DNA of 62,775 bases from Gracilaria caudata. Its lineage: Eukaryota; Rhodophyta; Florideophyceae; Gracilariales; Gracilariaceae. The stretch covers positions 1 to 62,775 of the forward strand of contig JASCIV010000047.1 in the NCBI GenBank assembly GCA_030374735.1. Direction: 5' to 3'. Below are positions 19,837-28,617 of the stretch, piece after piece. A program made the translations under genes and the position numbers. Each line of letters opens with the position of its first letter. The stretch's first letter is position 1. A model generated the notes under the pieces. It was not told where the DNA came from. It saw only the letters and a list, made by a program, of their open reading frames with translations, and did not search any database.

Positions 19837-20742
19837 TCAATTAATCTGGTTAAGCGGGATCGACGGGCCAGAGATCTTCGTGAGATACGACTTTGCCGAC
19901 GCCGACTCAGCGAGCAGTGGTTTCCCGGACAGCGTGTAGCCTCTACCGCTTTCGGCCACCTTCTTCGGCAATGGTAGTCCTAGTTTCCACAGCTTGATGA
20001 GGTGTTTTTGAGCGTGACTTCTGACTAGTTGTGCCCGTCTAGTACCAATGTACTTGGCACACTTTTCCCAGTCCCTGCCGTACAGCTCGAGACTTTCTTT
20101 GAAACGTTGGTGCTCTTGTTCGGTCCATGGTCTGGCAGGCGCTCTGCTGCGCTTCGTTTTGTTAGGCTTCGAGCGTTTGTTCTTCCTGACACGACTGCTT
20201 TTAATGGGTGCAGTGGCGGTGGGGATGGAGTTGGCTTGTGCTGATACGGAGCTGTGCTCTGGCCAGAGCTCTGGCTGAGGTTGAGTTATTTGGGACGGCC
20301 TTCGAAGCGCCATTTCCAGCTCGTGCTTGATTCTTTCCTTGTTCGTTGCAAAATAGGTAGGAAATAGCTTGGAACACGCGTCTACTTCGTGCAAATTCAG
20401 GTTGCACGATAGTGGCGGTGTGCTGGTGTCGAAGACAGTATCAAAGCTCATCGCGGAAGCCACCAGCGCCTGGTCGGTGTGTTCGACGGCGCGCTCAGCG
20501 AGGCTGTCGGAAAGCTCCAGGTGAGTGGCTCCGCTACAACTGGCGGAAAAGACTGGCAGCGCATGTTGCAGCGGAGGAAAGCCGAATGAGGGCACAACTT
20601 GGTCCAAGAGCGACTCCGACTGGCACAGAGATGCGGGCTGGGACTGATCAAGTTGTTGAAAGTCAGACGGTACCATAGCTGGATACATCCATTCATGTTG
20701 TCCTTCGAAGGAGTCCATGGCGATGACGCAAGTCCGATTCAA
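19837..20742 (-). CDS. SHAQKYF-class MYB-related transcription factor
   Basis: A 301-residue protein with one MYB/SANT repeat at about residues 203-252: RPWTEQEHQRFKESLELYGRDWEKCAKYIGTR, followed by the class signature SHAQKHL in the third helix. This class includes LHY/CCA1/REVEILLE of plants and many algal factors; single-repeat MYBs bind DNA. A basic stretch (SRVRKNKRSKPNKTKRSR) just before the repeat is a likely nuclear localisation signal. The N-terminal 180 residues are S/P/Q-rich and probably disordered. A second start (MDSFEGQ at 20718) is possible. The gene is divergent from an RRM protein. Target genes and any clock role are not shown by the sequence. Confidence 0.87.
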   Translation of the reverse strand: MNRTCVIAMDSFEGQHEWMYPAMVPSDFQQLDQSQPASLCQSESLLDQVVPSFGFPPLQHALPVFSASCSGATHLELSDSLAERAVEHTDQALVASAMSFDTVFDTSTPPLSCNLNLHEVDACSKLFPTYFATNKERIKHELEMALRRPSQITQPQPELWPEHSSVSAQANSIPTATAPIKSSRVRKNKRSKPNKTKRSRAPARPWTEQEHQRFKESLELYGRDWEKCAKYIGTRRAQLVRSHAQKHLIKLWKLGLPLPKKVAESGRGYTLSGKPLLAESASAKSYLTKISGPSIPLNQIN

Positions 20743-21461
20743 GTGCGGGCGATAGCGACGGAAAGACGAATCCGAGCGCGGGGGAGAGAGGGAGCAGTCA
20801 ACGCAATGGACGATGCAGTCGGATGACGAGTGTGGGAACGGATGAGTTAAGAAGCGAATTACGACGAGTGCGGACGAAGGTTTGACATTGGCTGAGCGCT
20901 AATCCGGCGGCGGGAGAAGGAAGAGTGACACAGTGGACCGTACAGACATGGCTCAAGCATATGGCCTGCAACGGAGAGGCGTTGGGGATCGAGATTACAT
21001 CCAGAGGCTATAATGGAAGAGCGCGAGTCGGGACTTTCACCACGAAGGTGCACACGTTCGTATCGACTCGTCGGCGAAGTGAGTTCGATAAGATATGTAC
21101 GCGCAACGGCCCAGCGGCCCCCACGTCCACACTGTTCACATCATATGGTTCACATTACATTACACAGAACACATTGCTCGACACGCGTCACGGATTTGCG
21201 CGACCTGTCCCTCACTTTCTGCATCGGCGCGCGGCACTGGGCACTGTTGCCACTGCGTAGAGCTTACGTGGACAGCGAGAGTGCCAGACTGGCCACGTGG
21301 CCAGCGCACACAGCAATGCTGGCGCGCCACTTGGGACCGTTGCGTGTGCGCTGTGCGTCTTGTTTTGCTGCCCACTGCGACTGGCCTCGATGACTGCGAG
21401 GCTGCGCACGCGTTCTTCGTCGTGCCGCTGGCTGCCAGTGTTTGCGCTCTTCCCCGACGCC
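20743..21461. promoter_or_regulatory. Divergent promoter gap between MYB and RRM genes
   Basis: About 720 bases between two divergent starts. Several frames cross it in all phases because of its GC content, but none has a domain. It should hold both promoters and 5' untranslated regions. No clear box beyond GC-rich patches was identified. Confidence 0.4.
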
Positions 21462-22691
21462 ATGGCCGGCGCGCTGCACGTGGGCGCGCCTTCCGCTTCC
21501 GGCGCGCATGCTGCCGCCACTACGCACAAAAAGGTCTTCGTGGGCGGCCTGTCTTGGGAGACGGACGAGCAGAGTCTGCGCGATTACTTTGCGCAGTATG
21601 GTTCCGTGTCCGATTGCGTCATCATGCGCGACAGGTCCACCGGCCATCCGCGCGGCTTCGGCTTCGTCACCTACGATGATCAGCTGGTTGCTGAACGAGT
21701 GGCCGCCGAGTTTCATGAGCTGGACGGTCGCCAGGTGGAGGCCAAGATTGCCGTGCCGCGCTCGGAATGTGTGCCACCTTCCCGCAACAATGCGTGGCGC
21801 GCAACCAAGAAGGTGTTCATCGGCGGCTTACCGGCCACATGTCGCGAGCCTGAACTCCACGCCCACTTCATTCGCTTCGGTGATATTGCCGAATGCCAGG
21901 TCATGTACGACCATCAGACCGGCAATTCTCGCGGCTTTGGATTCGTCACTTTCACCTCCGAGCTCACTGTTGACAAGGTAGTGGACATTGACCACCACAT
22001 CATGCAGAAACATGTCGAAGTCAAACGCGCCGAGCCGAAGCAAGCGCTTGAGGCGCGTCGTGGACGCGAGGCTGCTGGTGCCACTATGTCGTTTTCGTCC
22101 ACACAACCTTCATCATCTACGCTACATGTGTCTCCGCAAAAACAGCACCCTCATCTGCCACACACTTCACAAACCTTGCAACCACATCTCGCCTCTGCCA
22201 CGTCCATTCCATATGCCTCGTTTCCGTCTGCCTTGCCGAACGCAAATTCTCTTTCAATGGCCCGTTCACCGCCTACCCAAGCGCCCTTTCAGTCCTTTTC
22301 TCCATGGTCTGGCGTCTTTTCCTCCGGCGCAGGCTCTAGTTGGAGCGCTGTTCAAACTTCGTCTTCGTTTGTGTCACCCCCGATCAACGATGTGCCACTT
22401 CGCAATTCGCATTCTGCTGCTACTGGAGCCACGTCAATATCACCACCTTCCGCCTCAATACCACCGTCTCAATCGTCGCCTCGTGCTACACCAGCTGGAA
22501 TGGGATTCTTCACCCCGGCACAACCTTATTCTCCTGATCTTGCCCAATGTGCTTATGATGCTTTTTACGCCCCTTCTGCTCCGCTTTCCTCTTTCACCAG
22601 TGATCTTGCGAGCGTTATACCTAGTGCCCGAACAGAACGACGATTTCATCCGTATTCGACGAGGGAGCGAATTGAGCGTTCGTATCGTTGA
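21462..22691 (+). CDS. Two-RRM RNA-binding protein, Musashi/DAZAP/hnRNP A-D type
   Basis: About 409 residues from the ATG at 21462 (MAGALHV); the frame is open upstream but that part is unlike the family. Two RRMs are adjacent. RRM1 has KVFVGGLSWETDE as RNP2 and RGFGFVTY as RNP1. RRM2 has KVFIGGLP and RGFGFVTF. The pairing, spacing and sequence match Musashi, DAZAP1 and hnRNP A/D proteins, which bind single-stranded RNA to steer splicing, stability or translation. The long C-terminal half is rich in S, P, Q and A and looks disordered, typical of such proteins. A specific ortholog cannot be fixed. Confidence 0.88.
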   Translation: MAGALHVGAPSASGAHAAATTHKKVFVGGLSWETDEQSLRDYFAQYGSVSDCVIMRDRSTGHPRGFGFVTYDDQLVAERVAAEFHELDGRQVEAKIAVPRSECVPPSRNNAWRATKKVFIGGLPATCREPELHAHFIRFGDIAECQVMYDHQTGNSRGFGFVTFTSELTVDKVVDIDHHIMQKHVEVKRAEPKQALEARRGREAAGATMSFSSTQPSSSTLHVSPQKQHPHLPHTSQTLQPHLASATSIPYASFPSALPNANSLSMARSPPTQAPFQSFSPWSGVFSSGAGSSWSAVQTSSSFVSPPINDVPLRNSHSAATGATSISPPSASIPPSQSSPRATPAGMGFFTPAQPYSPDLAQCAYDAFYAPSAPLSSFTSDLASVIPSARTERRFHPYSTRERIERSYR

Positions 22692-23035
22692 GTGCCGCGA
22701 GCTGTTGTAGCTGTTGCTGTACGTGAAAACGGAGTGTTCGGTTTGAATGCATCCCCACATCTTCTCTTCCTTTTCATTTCCTAGTGCACAGATCATGTTG
22801 AACGGGTTTACCCTCTCCATTTCCTTTTCTATGTAGCGCAGTGGTATGTCATAGCCTTGTATGTACTGTAGCCGTCTGTTTCAGCTTTTTCAGCTTGTGT
22901 AGTGTTGTAATGTTCACAGCTGTATTACATTAGCCATATCTCGTAAAAAGAATCTAGTTGCTCTACTTGTCGTTTTGGTGGAGTGTACGAATTGGGACAC
23001 ATGGCGTGCGAGAGAACTATCTTTGAATTGTTTTC

Positions 23036-23344
23036 CTCTCTCTCTCTCTCTTTTACAGGTGCAGTAGTTTAATTACTAGTTACTGCAGAGCGTCCCTGTT
23101 GAAAGAAACGCTCCCTCACTAAGTAAACCAGCACTCTTTCTGGCCATTTTCTGACGATTTCTGCCACTGTCAAATTTCGACGATTTGAAGAGGGTGGGAG
23201 ACATATTCTTCGAGACAAAGTCCGTAACGGACAACGTAGAAGAAAATGCTCTACGTCGTTCAGGACTCCAGGGCGACAGTTGCACAAAAGTCTCTTCCCT
23301 GACAAATGCGACCCAAGCGGATGGAGAGACGGAGTATGTCCCAC
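23036..23344 (-). mobile_element. 3' end of a LINE-like (non-LTR) retroelement, copy B
   Basis: A 91-codon minus-strand frame that ends at 23069. Near its start it has CNC then EHFLLRC, matching the C-x-C ... H ... C zinc-knuckle often found at the end of non-LTR retrotransposon polyproteins. It then has VAEIVRKWPERVLVYLVRERFFQQ before the stop. Copy A near 14.0 kb shares the last 40 codons and the stop. On the element strand the 3' region ends in a (GA)n run (CT on plus, 23036-23050). The frame is closed upstream by a stop near 23380, so the element is truncated and inactive. LINE assignment is from the zinc-knuckle and tail, not from a reverse transcriptase domain. Confidence 0.65.
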
Positions 23345-24227
23345 GGAAATCTGAGACAGAGCTACTTCAGCTTGTCTAAGCGATACCTGGAACCTCCGAA
23401 TGAGGGGCTACGGACTATATTAGGTACACATCCTTACCGGGTGTATCTACACTTTTGTGAGCCTGTTCGACAGTTTCTTCTTCCAGGAATGGTACAGTTA
23501 AACTTGTACTCATGCATGCGCACTGTGGGCGTGCGCGGCAAGAGGGATCGACGGTTATTGTAAGCAATGCGGCAAGGGGAACTTTTCAGAACGTTAGAAT
23601 TTCAAACTTGGAAACTTGGTAACTAAAGAGAGATGATCTCTCAGAGATCTCGTCTTTATTGTGAGCGCGTATCGTTGATTACTCAATAACGCGTGGGGAT
23701 CGATCTCATTGCTGCGTTTTTAACCCTACAAAGGTTGTTGGACAAGGAGCTTTCTTACAGCAGAAGCTTGTCGAGACTGCGACGATGCTCAGTTGCTGTG
23801 GGCCACGGGGCGTCCGTTTTACTGTTAGCCTTTTTGTGTTTGTGTGAAAGCTCCCGTGTTGGCATTGCCAATAGTGCTCGTAGAAAGAAGAAGCATTGCC
23901 AATAGTGTTACATTTTGTTCAAAGTCAACCGTTTCAAGCCTGTTCAGTAAGTGGTGCTCCACCGAATGAGTCCATATTGTTGTCGATAAGTGGATCCACA
24001 TCGCGAAGCAAGGTGTCCGTTGTCCGCTAGTCGTCTGGTTTTTGATGCGAAGCGACATAACGTTCTTAGTTAGAAGCCCTTCCACATGATTTCAATCGCT
24101 CGTTCCGTTTGCGTTACGGTCACACTGCATTCCAGTCGGGTGTATCCAAGCGTTATCGGCACACCTATCTCTAGAGTTTACTCTGCACATCTCTCAGAGT
24201 GGACTCTATTCTGATATTTATCTAGTC

Positions 24228-24252
24228 GAGATATATATATATATATATCTCA
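24228..24252. repeat. AT dinucleotide run forming a palindrome
   Basis: A run of AT repeats bordered by GAG on the left and CTC on the right, so the whole block is self-complementary. It can form a cruciform but has no clear role. Confidence 0.7.
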
Positions 24253-24656
24253 AGAGTAACACTGACTGGCACTGGCAGTGGCCCAGCCTCAGGCTGCAGC
24301 CTGCAAGATCAGGACCGCTTTTCTTGTAGGCTGTAAGTTGTAGCAGACGCAAAGTGTCTTCGATATACGCATCTTATCAGCGCGCAAGAAAAGTGCAGTC
24401 GAAGTCACAAAAGGTTGAGTAGCGCGGATACGCAATGAGCAGAGAGACGACGAAGGGAATACATTACACAATTTAAATTCGTAGTCAGGGTCGAAAGAAC
24501 CGCAGCACATCAGAGCCCTATCCAAAGTCACGCGCTATCGACAAAATTGGCCACTTGCGTAATATACACTGTCGTCTACAAGAAGCTATTAATAATGGGC
24601 GTACGTTCACCATGCAGGGGGTCCCAAAGAGTGCGCAACCACACAAAAATGCAAAT

Positions 24657-25925
24657 CTATGAAAAGAAGCCACCCTTGTGTCGTTGATTCAGCGCTCTCG
24701 CAGCTGAAAGCATGTCATTAGCATCATTAGCCATGTGTTCCGAGTCTTCAGCGATTCCTCCAAGTTTCTCTCCCCTCTCATGTACCCGATTCACGGTCTC
24801 AGACAGTAAATCGTGTGCATTATGAGCAGACTTTGTTCTGTCCTTCGCTCTAGATGTGTCTGACTCGTGTTTGGTGTCCGTGCGTGAGCCTGTAACAGCA
24901 GCATTTCGCACTGTGCGTCCCAGCGCTTTGAAGGAAGCAAAGCCAGCTTCCAAAGCACCCCAACCCTTCTTCCTCTTCGGATGCGAACTCTTGTTTGGCC
25001 GTGAGTGAGAAGCCGAGTCTGCTGACAGACTATCAAATGGCCTGTTGCTGTCATCTTCTGTGACTGGAGATATCAACATGTCCCTTTCGGGCGCGGATTC
25101 ATTGCGATAACGATTTCGGGCATCGACAGCGCCGATGACATCCTCGTTCGATTGGTCCATCCGGGGAGAAGCACCTTCTGGCATTTCTGCCAGAGTGGAA
25201 GAAATGCGCGACAGAGCACCAGCGATATCCAATAGACGTTTGTCATCCTCTGGAGAACGATATGGTTTTCGGTTTAAACGTCGAGATTCACGTTCCAAAC
25301 GGGTTTGCTCAATCAAAAGACTGTCTCTGTTTTGCTTTGCAACTGGTGCCGGCATTGTGGGTTCTGCCGGGCTGGTAGCACGCGGCGTATTATTATTAGA
25401 GTCATTGAGACGAAGCTTTCCCCGTATACCCTTCTTGAAATTTGCTAACGAGCCTCGCTTGGCTTGCACACTGACTCGAGTGGCTTGCGGCGAAGGAACA
25501 AGGCTTACATCTGTGGTTGGGGAGCCAGGCGGTGAAGCGATGCGTTGCGGTTGCAGGGGCGGTTTCTGCAGCGGTTTTGGAGGTTGGTCCGGAACAGACA
25601 GCGAGTCCAGCTCCTCAGAACTTTCCGAGGATTCGTACGTTCGATACACAACATGCCTGTGATTGGCAGAGTATTGCACGGGACGCGCCTCCATTATGGG
25701 CTCATCGTCGTCGACCGCGTTGGCATTGGGAACCAAACGACGAGTCTCATCAACCACCGAAGAAAGTTGATTCATGACCTGATCCATCTGAGCCCGCAAC
25801 TGGTCGCGTCGCTGCGCAGCATCAGGGTGAGACGGGTCAATCGCCAACATATCCTCCTTCAATCTCTCCCATTGCTGCCGCAGCAATTCCGAGCGCTCGA
25901 AGGCGGCATTCACCGCGTCGGACAT
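24657..25925 (-). CDS. R-SNARE motif protein, tomosyn/amisyn-like
   Basis: About 422 residues from the start MSDAVNAAFERSE at 25925; an upstream in-frame methionine at 25988 would add 21 residues. The N-terminal about 60 residues are helical, with LLRQQWERLKEDMLAID and a second helix QRRDQLRAQMDQVMNQL. The middle is long, S/P/D-rich and disordered. The last about 50 residues form an R-SNARE-like coiled coil, LLSETVNRVHERGEKLGG then DSEHMANDANDML, with arginine at the expected zero layer in HERGEKL. This is the C-terminal signature of tomosyn and amisyn, which compete with synaptobrevin for SNARE partners. No WD40 domain is present, so it is closer in layout to amisyn. No membrane anchor is seen after the motif, which fits a regulatory SNARE. 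Confidence 0.75.
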   Translation of the reverse strand: MSDAVNAAFERSELLRQQWERLKEDMLAIDPSHPDAAQRRDQLRAQMDQVMNQLSSVVDETRRLVPNANAVDDDEPIMEARPVQYSANHRHVVYRTYESSESSEELDSLSVPDQPPKPLQKPPLQPQRIASPPGSPTTDVSLVPSPQATRVSVQAKRGSLANFKKGIRGKLRLNDSNNNTPRATSPAEPTMPAPVAKQNRDSLLIEQTRLERESRRLNRKPYRSPEDDKRLLDIAGALSRISSTLAEMPEGASPRMDQSNEDVIGAVDARNRYRNESAPERDMLISPVTEDDSNRPFDSLSADSASHSRPNKSSHPKRKKGWGALEAGFASFKALGRTVRNAAVTGSRTDTKHESDTSRAKDRTKSAHNAHDLLSETVNRVHERGEKLGGIAEDSEHMANDANDMLSAARALNQRHKGGFFS

Positions 25926-26300
25926 GGCGGCAATCGACGCGGCGATGCCGCGCGAGACGAGACTAGCGCGGAAGCGCGCTGCGCACAAGAAGGCGAGCTC
26001 TTAGCACGCTGCTCGGGCGCGCTCTCTGCACTGTGCGGTCGCGACTGCGGCGAGAGGGGGGACGCGCAACGCGTGCGACCTGACGGTGCGCAGTGCAGCG
26101 CGCACACGCGCACGCGTGACGTGGCGGGAAGGTGCTCGCCGCACTAAAAAAATATGTTCGCGACGTGGACGCGTGTCGCGAGACGGCGCGTGTCGCGCCA
26201 CGACCACAACCTCACGCGGCAAAAGCGCAGCGCATCACGCAACGTGCCACCAACGGCCGCTCGCTTTCCTCATCGCAGCCGCTAGCCGTCGATCAAAGCA
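25926..26300. promoter_or_regulatory. GC-rich divergent promoter with CGCGTGACGTG
   Basis: This 375-base gap between the SNARE-like gene and the phosphoglucomutase gene is very rich in CG. It holds CGCGTGACGTG at 26113-26123. The same 11 bases occur at 38278-38288, and their first nine at 17270-17278. TGACGTG is a typical bZIP (CRE/G-box-like) core, so binding by such a factor is a reasonable guess. Confidence 0.45.
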
Positions 26301-28468
26301 ATGACCGCGCCCGCAGAACAGCCGTCACAATGCCCCGAGCCGCCTGAGGAGAGCGTTTCGCTGCCGCCGCCGGCGGACGTCGACTCGTTCTCGCCACTCA
26401 CCGTGTTTCTGACCGCTGCCTTCGCCACCGCCTGCGCAGCCGTCCTGTCCATGCTGCTACAACGCCGTCGCCCCCGCTCGTCGCCGCATCCCCGCGCGTC
26501 CCCGCGCGTCACTCTGGCTGCGCCCGCATTATGTGCGCTGGCGCGAGCGTGGATCTCCATAGATCCTGACCCGGAGACGCGCGAGCAGGTAGAGCACATG
26601 CTCCACAAGTTCCTGGCTGACTCTTCTGGAGCAGCTCGTTTGTCCGTCGCCTTGGACACAGCCAACCGTCTTCGATTTGGCACGGCCGGTTTGCGCGCAC
26701 CGGTCGGAGCTGGTTATGATCGTCTCAACTGCCTGGTTGTTCTCGCCGTTGCGCAGGCGTTGGCCAAGGTTGCGAACCCCGTGTCGCGCGTGGTGGTTGT
26801 GGGACATGACGCGAGGGCACAGTCTCGGAAGTTTGCCGTGTTGGTTGCCGATGTGTTTCGACTTTATGGTGCGCACGTAAAGCTGTTTTCGCGCGCGGTT
26901 CCTACCCCATGGGTCGCATTCGCTGTCCGTCGTTACGAAGCCGCATTGGGTCTCTGTGTCACTGCCAGCCACAACCCACCCCAGGATAACGGACTCAAGG
27001 TGTTCTGGAGCGACGGTGTTCAGATTCGACCCACTCTTGCGAAGAAGGTCGAAATCGTCGTCAGAGACTGCTCGCGACCTTGGCACACCTATGCTATATC
27101 TGATCAACAGCTTCCCCTGCTCCCTGATCCCTATGAAGATGTCACGGAGCACTATTTCTCTGCCATCACCAGCGCGTTGTACAATCCTATTCTGCATCTC
27201 AACCACCAGAAAATGGTGTACACTGCATGCCACGGTGTCGGAACGCCCTTTGTAGCGGAGATATTCCGTCGCTTTCAGCTACCACCTTTTATTCCTGTCG
27301 AGCAACAATGCACACCAGATCCTAACTTCCCAACCCTTCCGTTCCCTAATCCGGAGGAGAAGGGCGCTTTGGACCTTGCCATAGAAACAGCCAAACGCAA
27401 CGATGCTCCAATTGTAATTGCAAATGACCCAGACGCAGATCGACTCGGTATCGCCGAGATTGGCAGTGACGGTACTGTTCGAATATTCACTGGCGATGAA
27501 ATCGCCGTTCTGCTTGCGGATTACCTTACCACCCACTTGTACAAAGATCTAGGCAATTGCGCTGTAGTAGCGAGTACGGTATCTTCCAAGATTCTCGCAT
27601 CTATGGCGAGAAAGCGAGGTTTTCATTTTCGAGAGGCACTCACAGGATTCAAATGGATAAACAAAGTTTCCTTAGATTTGCAGTCGGAGGGGAAGACTCC
27701 CATCTTGGCCTACGAAGAAGCATTGGGATACAATGTAACCAGAAACATTGTCTGTGATAAGGACGGCGTTTCTGCAGCTGCCGTCGTGGGTCAGATGGTA
27801 ACGATGATATACAGCGCCAATAACACTCTAGAAGGTCATCTAGAGGAATTACTCAATGAATGCGGTAGACATATTTCAAGAAATGGTTATTATAGGTTGT
27901 CTGATTCATCACCCAGCACACCAGAGATTTTCGAAGCGGCTAGGACGAGAGGATTACCAAAGAAGCTCGCGAGCGCAGATGTGAGGTCCATCAGGGATCT
28001 CACGTACGGAACCGACACTGCCGAAGCGAACGGGTTATCCCGACTACCTGGCGACACGTCTACCCAATTTATAACGTTTAGATGCTCGGTACTCGGCGGC
28101 GAAGACGACGGCTATCCTTTGATAATCCATTTGCGAGGAAGTGGAACGGGTAAGTTGCTTAAATTCCTCCTTCTGCTGAACGACCTCGAGGCTTCATCAA
28201 CATATGAGAGGGGACCGCGTCAATTCTAGAAATGATCCACGAACACAAGTCTTTCGAAATACTAACCTAATCGGTCGTTGATAATCAACAAAATGGTGAT
28301 GGCAATCCTGGTTTGCAACCAGAACCGAAAATCAAGTTCTACTCCGAGCTGCGAACCACCGCCAGGGAATGCCAGGATGGTTCGGCTGAATTGTTTTTGA
28401 AGAGGGCTGTAGAAGATGCAGTCTCCAAGGTGCTCCAGCCGTCTGAGAATAAGCTTACGCTCGGATAA
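26301..28468 (+). CDS. PGM2: Phosphoglucomutase/phosphopentomutase, PGM2 type, two exons
   Basis: Spliced gene. Exon 1 is 26301-28149 and exon 2 is 28323-28468, with a 173-base GT-AG intron (GTAAGT donor, CAACCAG acceptor). Without splicing the frame runs on into LRGSGTGKLL and loses the phosphate-binding loop. The join restores RGSGTEPKIKF, and the total is 664 residues. Seen: GTAGLRAP, the catalytic serine in TASHNPP (residue 223), the metal loop DPDADR (about 376) and EALGY with the sugar-binding loop. The family moves phosphate between C1 and C6 of glucose, or C1 and C5 of pentoses. Odd: about 80 extra N-terminal residues with a hydrophobic stretch (LTVFLTAAFATACAAVLSML) followed by RRR, perhaps a membrane anchor. 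A start at M51 would remove it. Confidence 0.9.
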
Positions 28469-28617
28469 GCACCTTATTGCTTCATGTTGCGAAAAGGCCG
28501 CAATGCGAGAAGCAACCGGGAGTACCTACTCTCAAAGTAAGTAGCGCATTCCCCCGAGGTTCCAGTTTTCAGTCCAACGGTAGTTGCAATATCCCTATCA
28601 CATCGGGTAGAGGACCA

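Larger units (their letters stand above)
22692..24656. other. Gene-poor region with retroelement copy B and simple repeats
   Basis: About 2 kb without an intact gene. It contains the LINE-like fragment at 23036-23344, a CT run that is the element's tail, and an AT-repeat palindrome near 24228-24252. The first few hundred bases should be the 3' untranslated region of the RRM gene. Confidence 0.55.
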
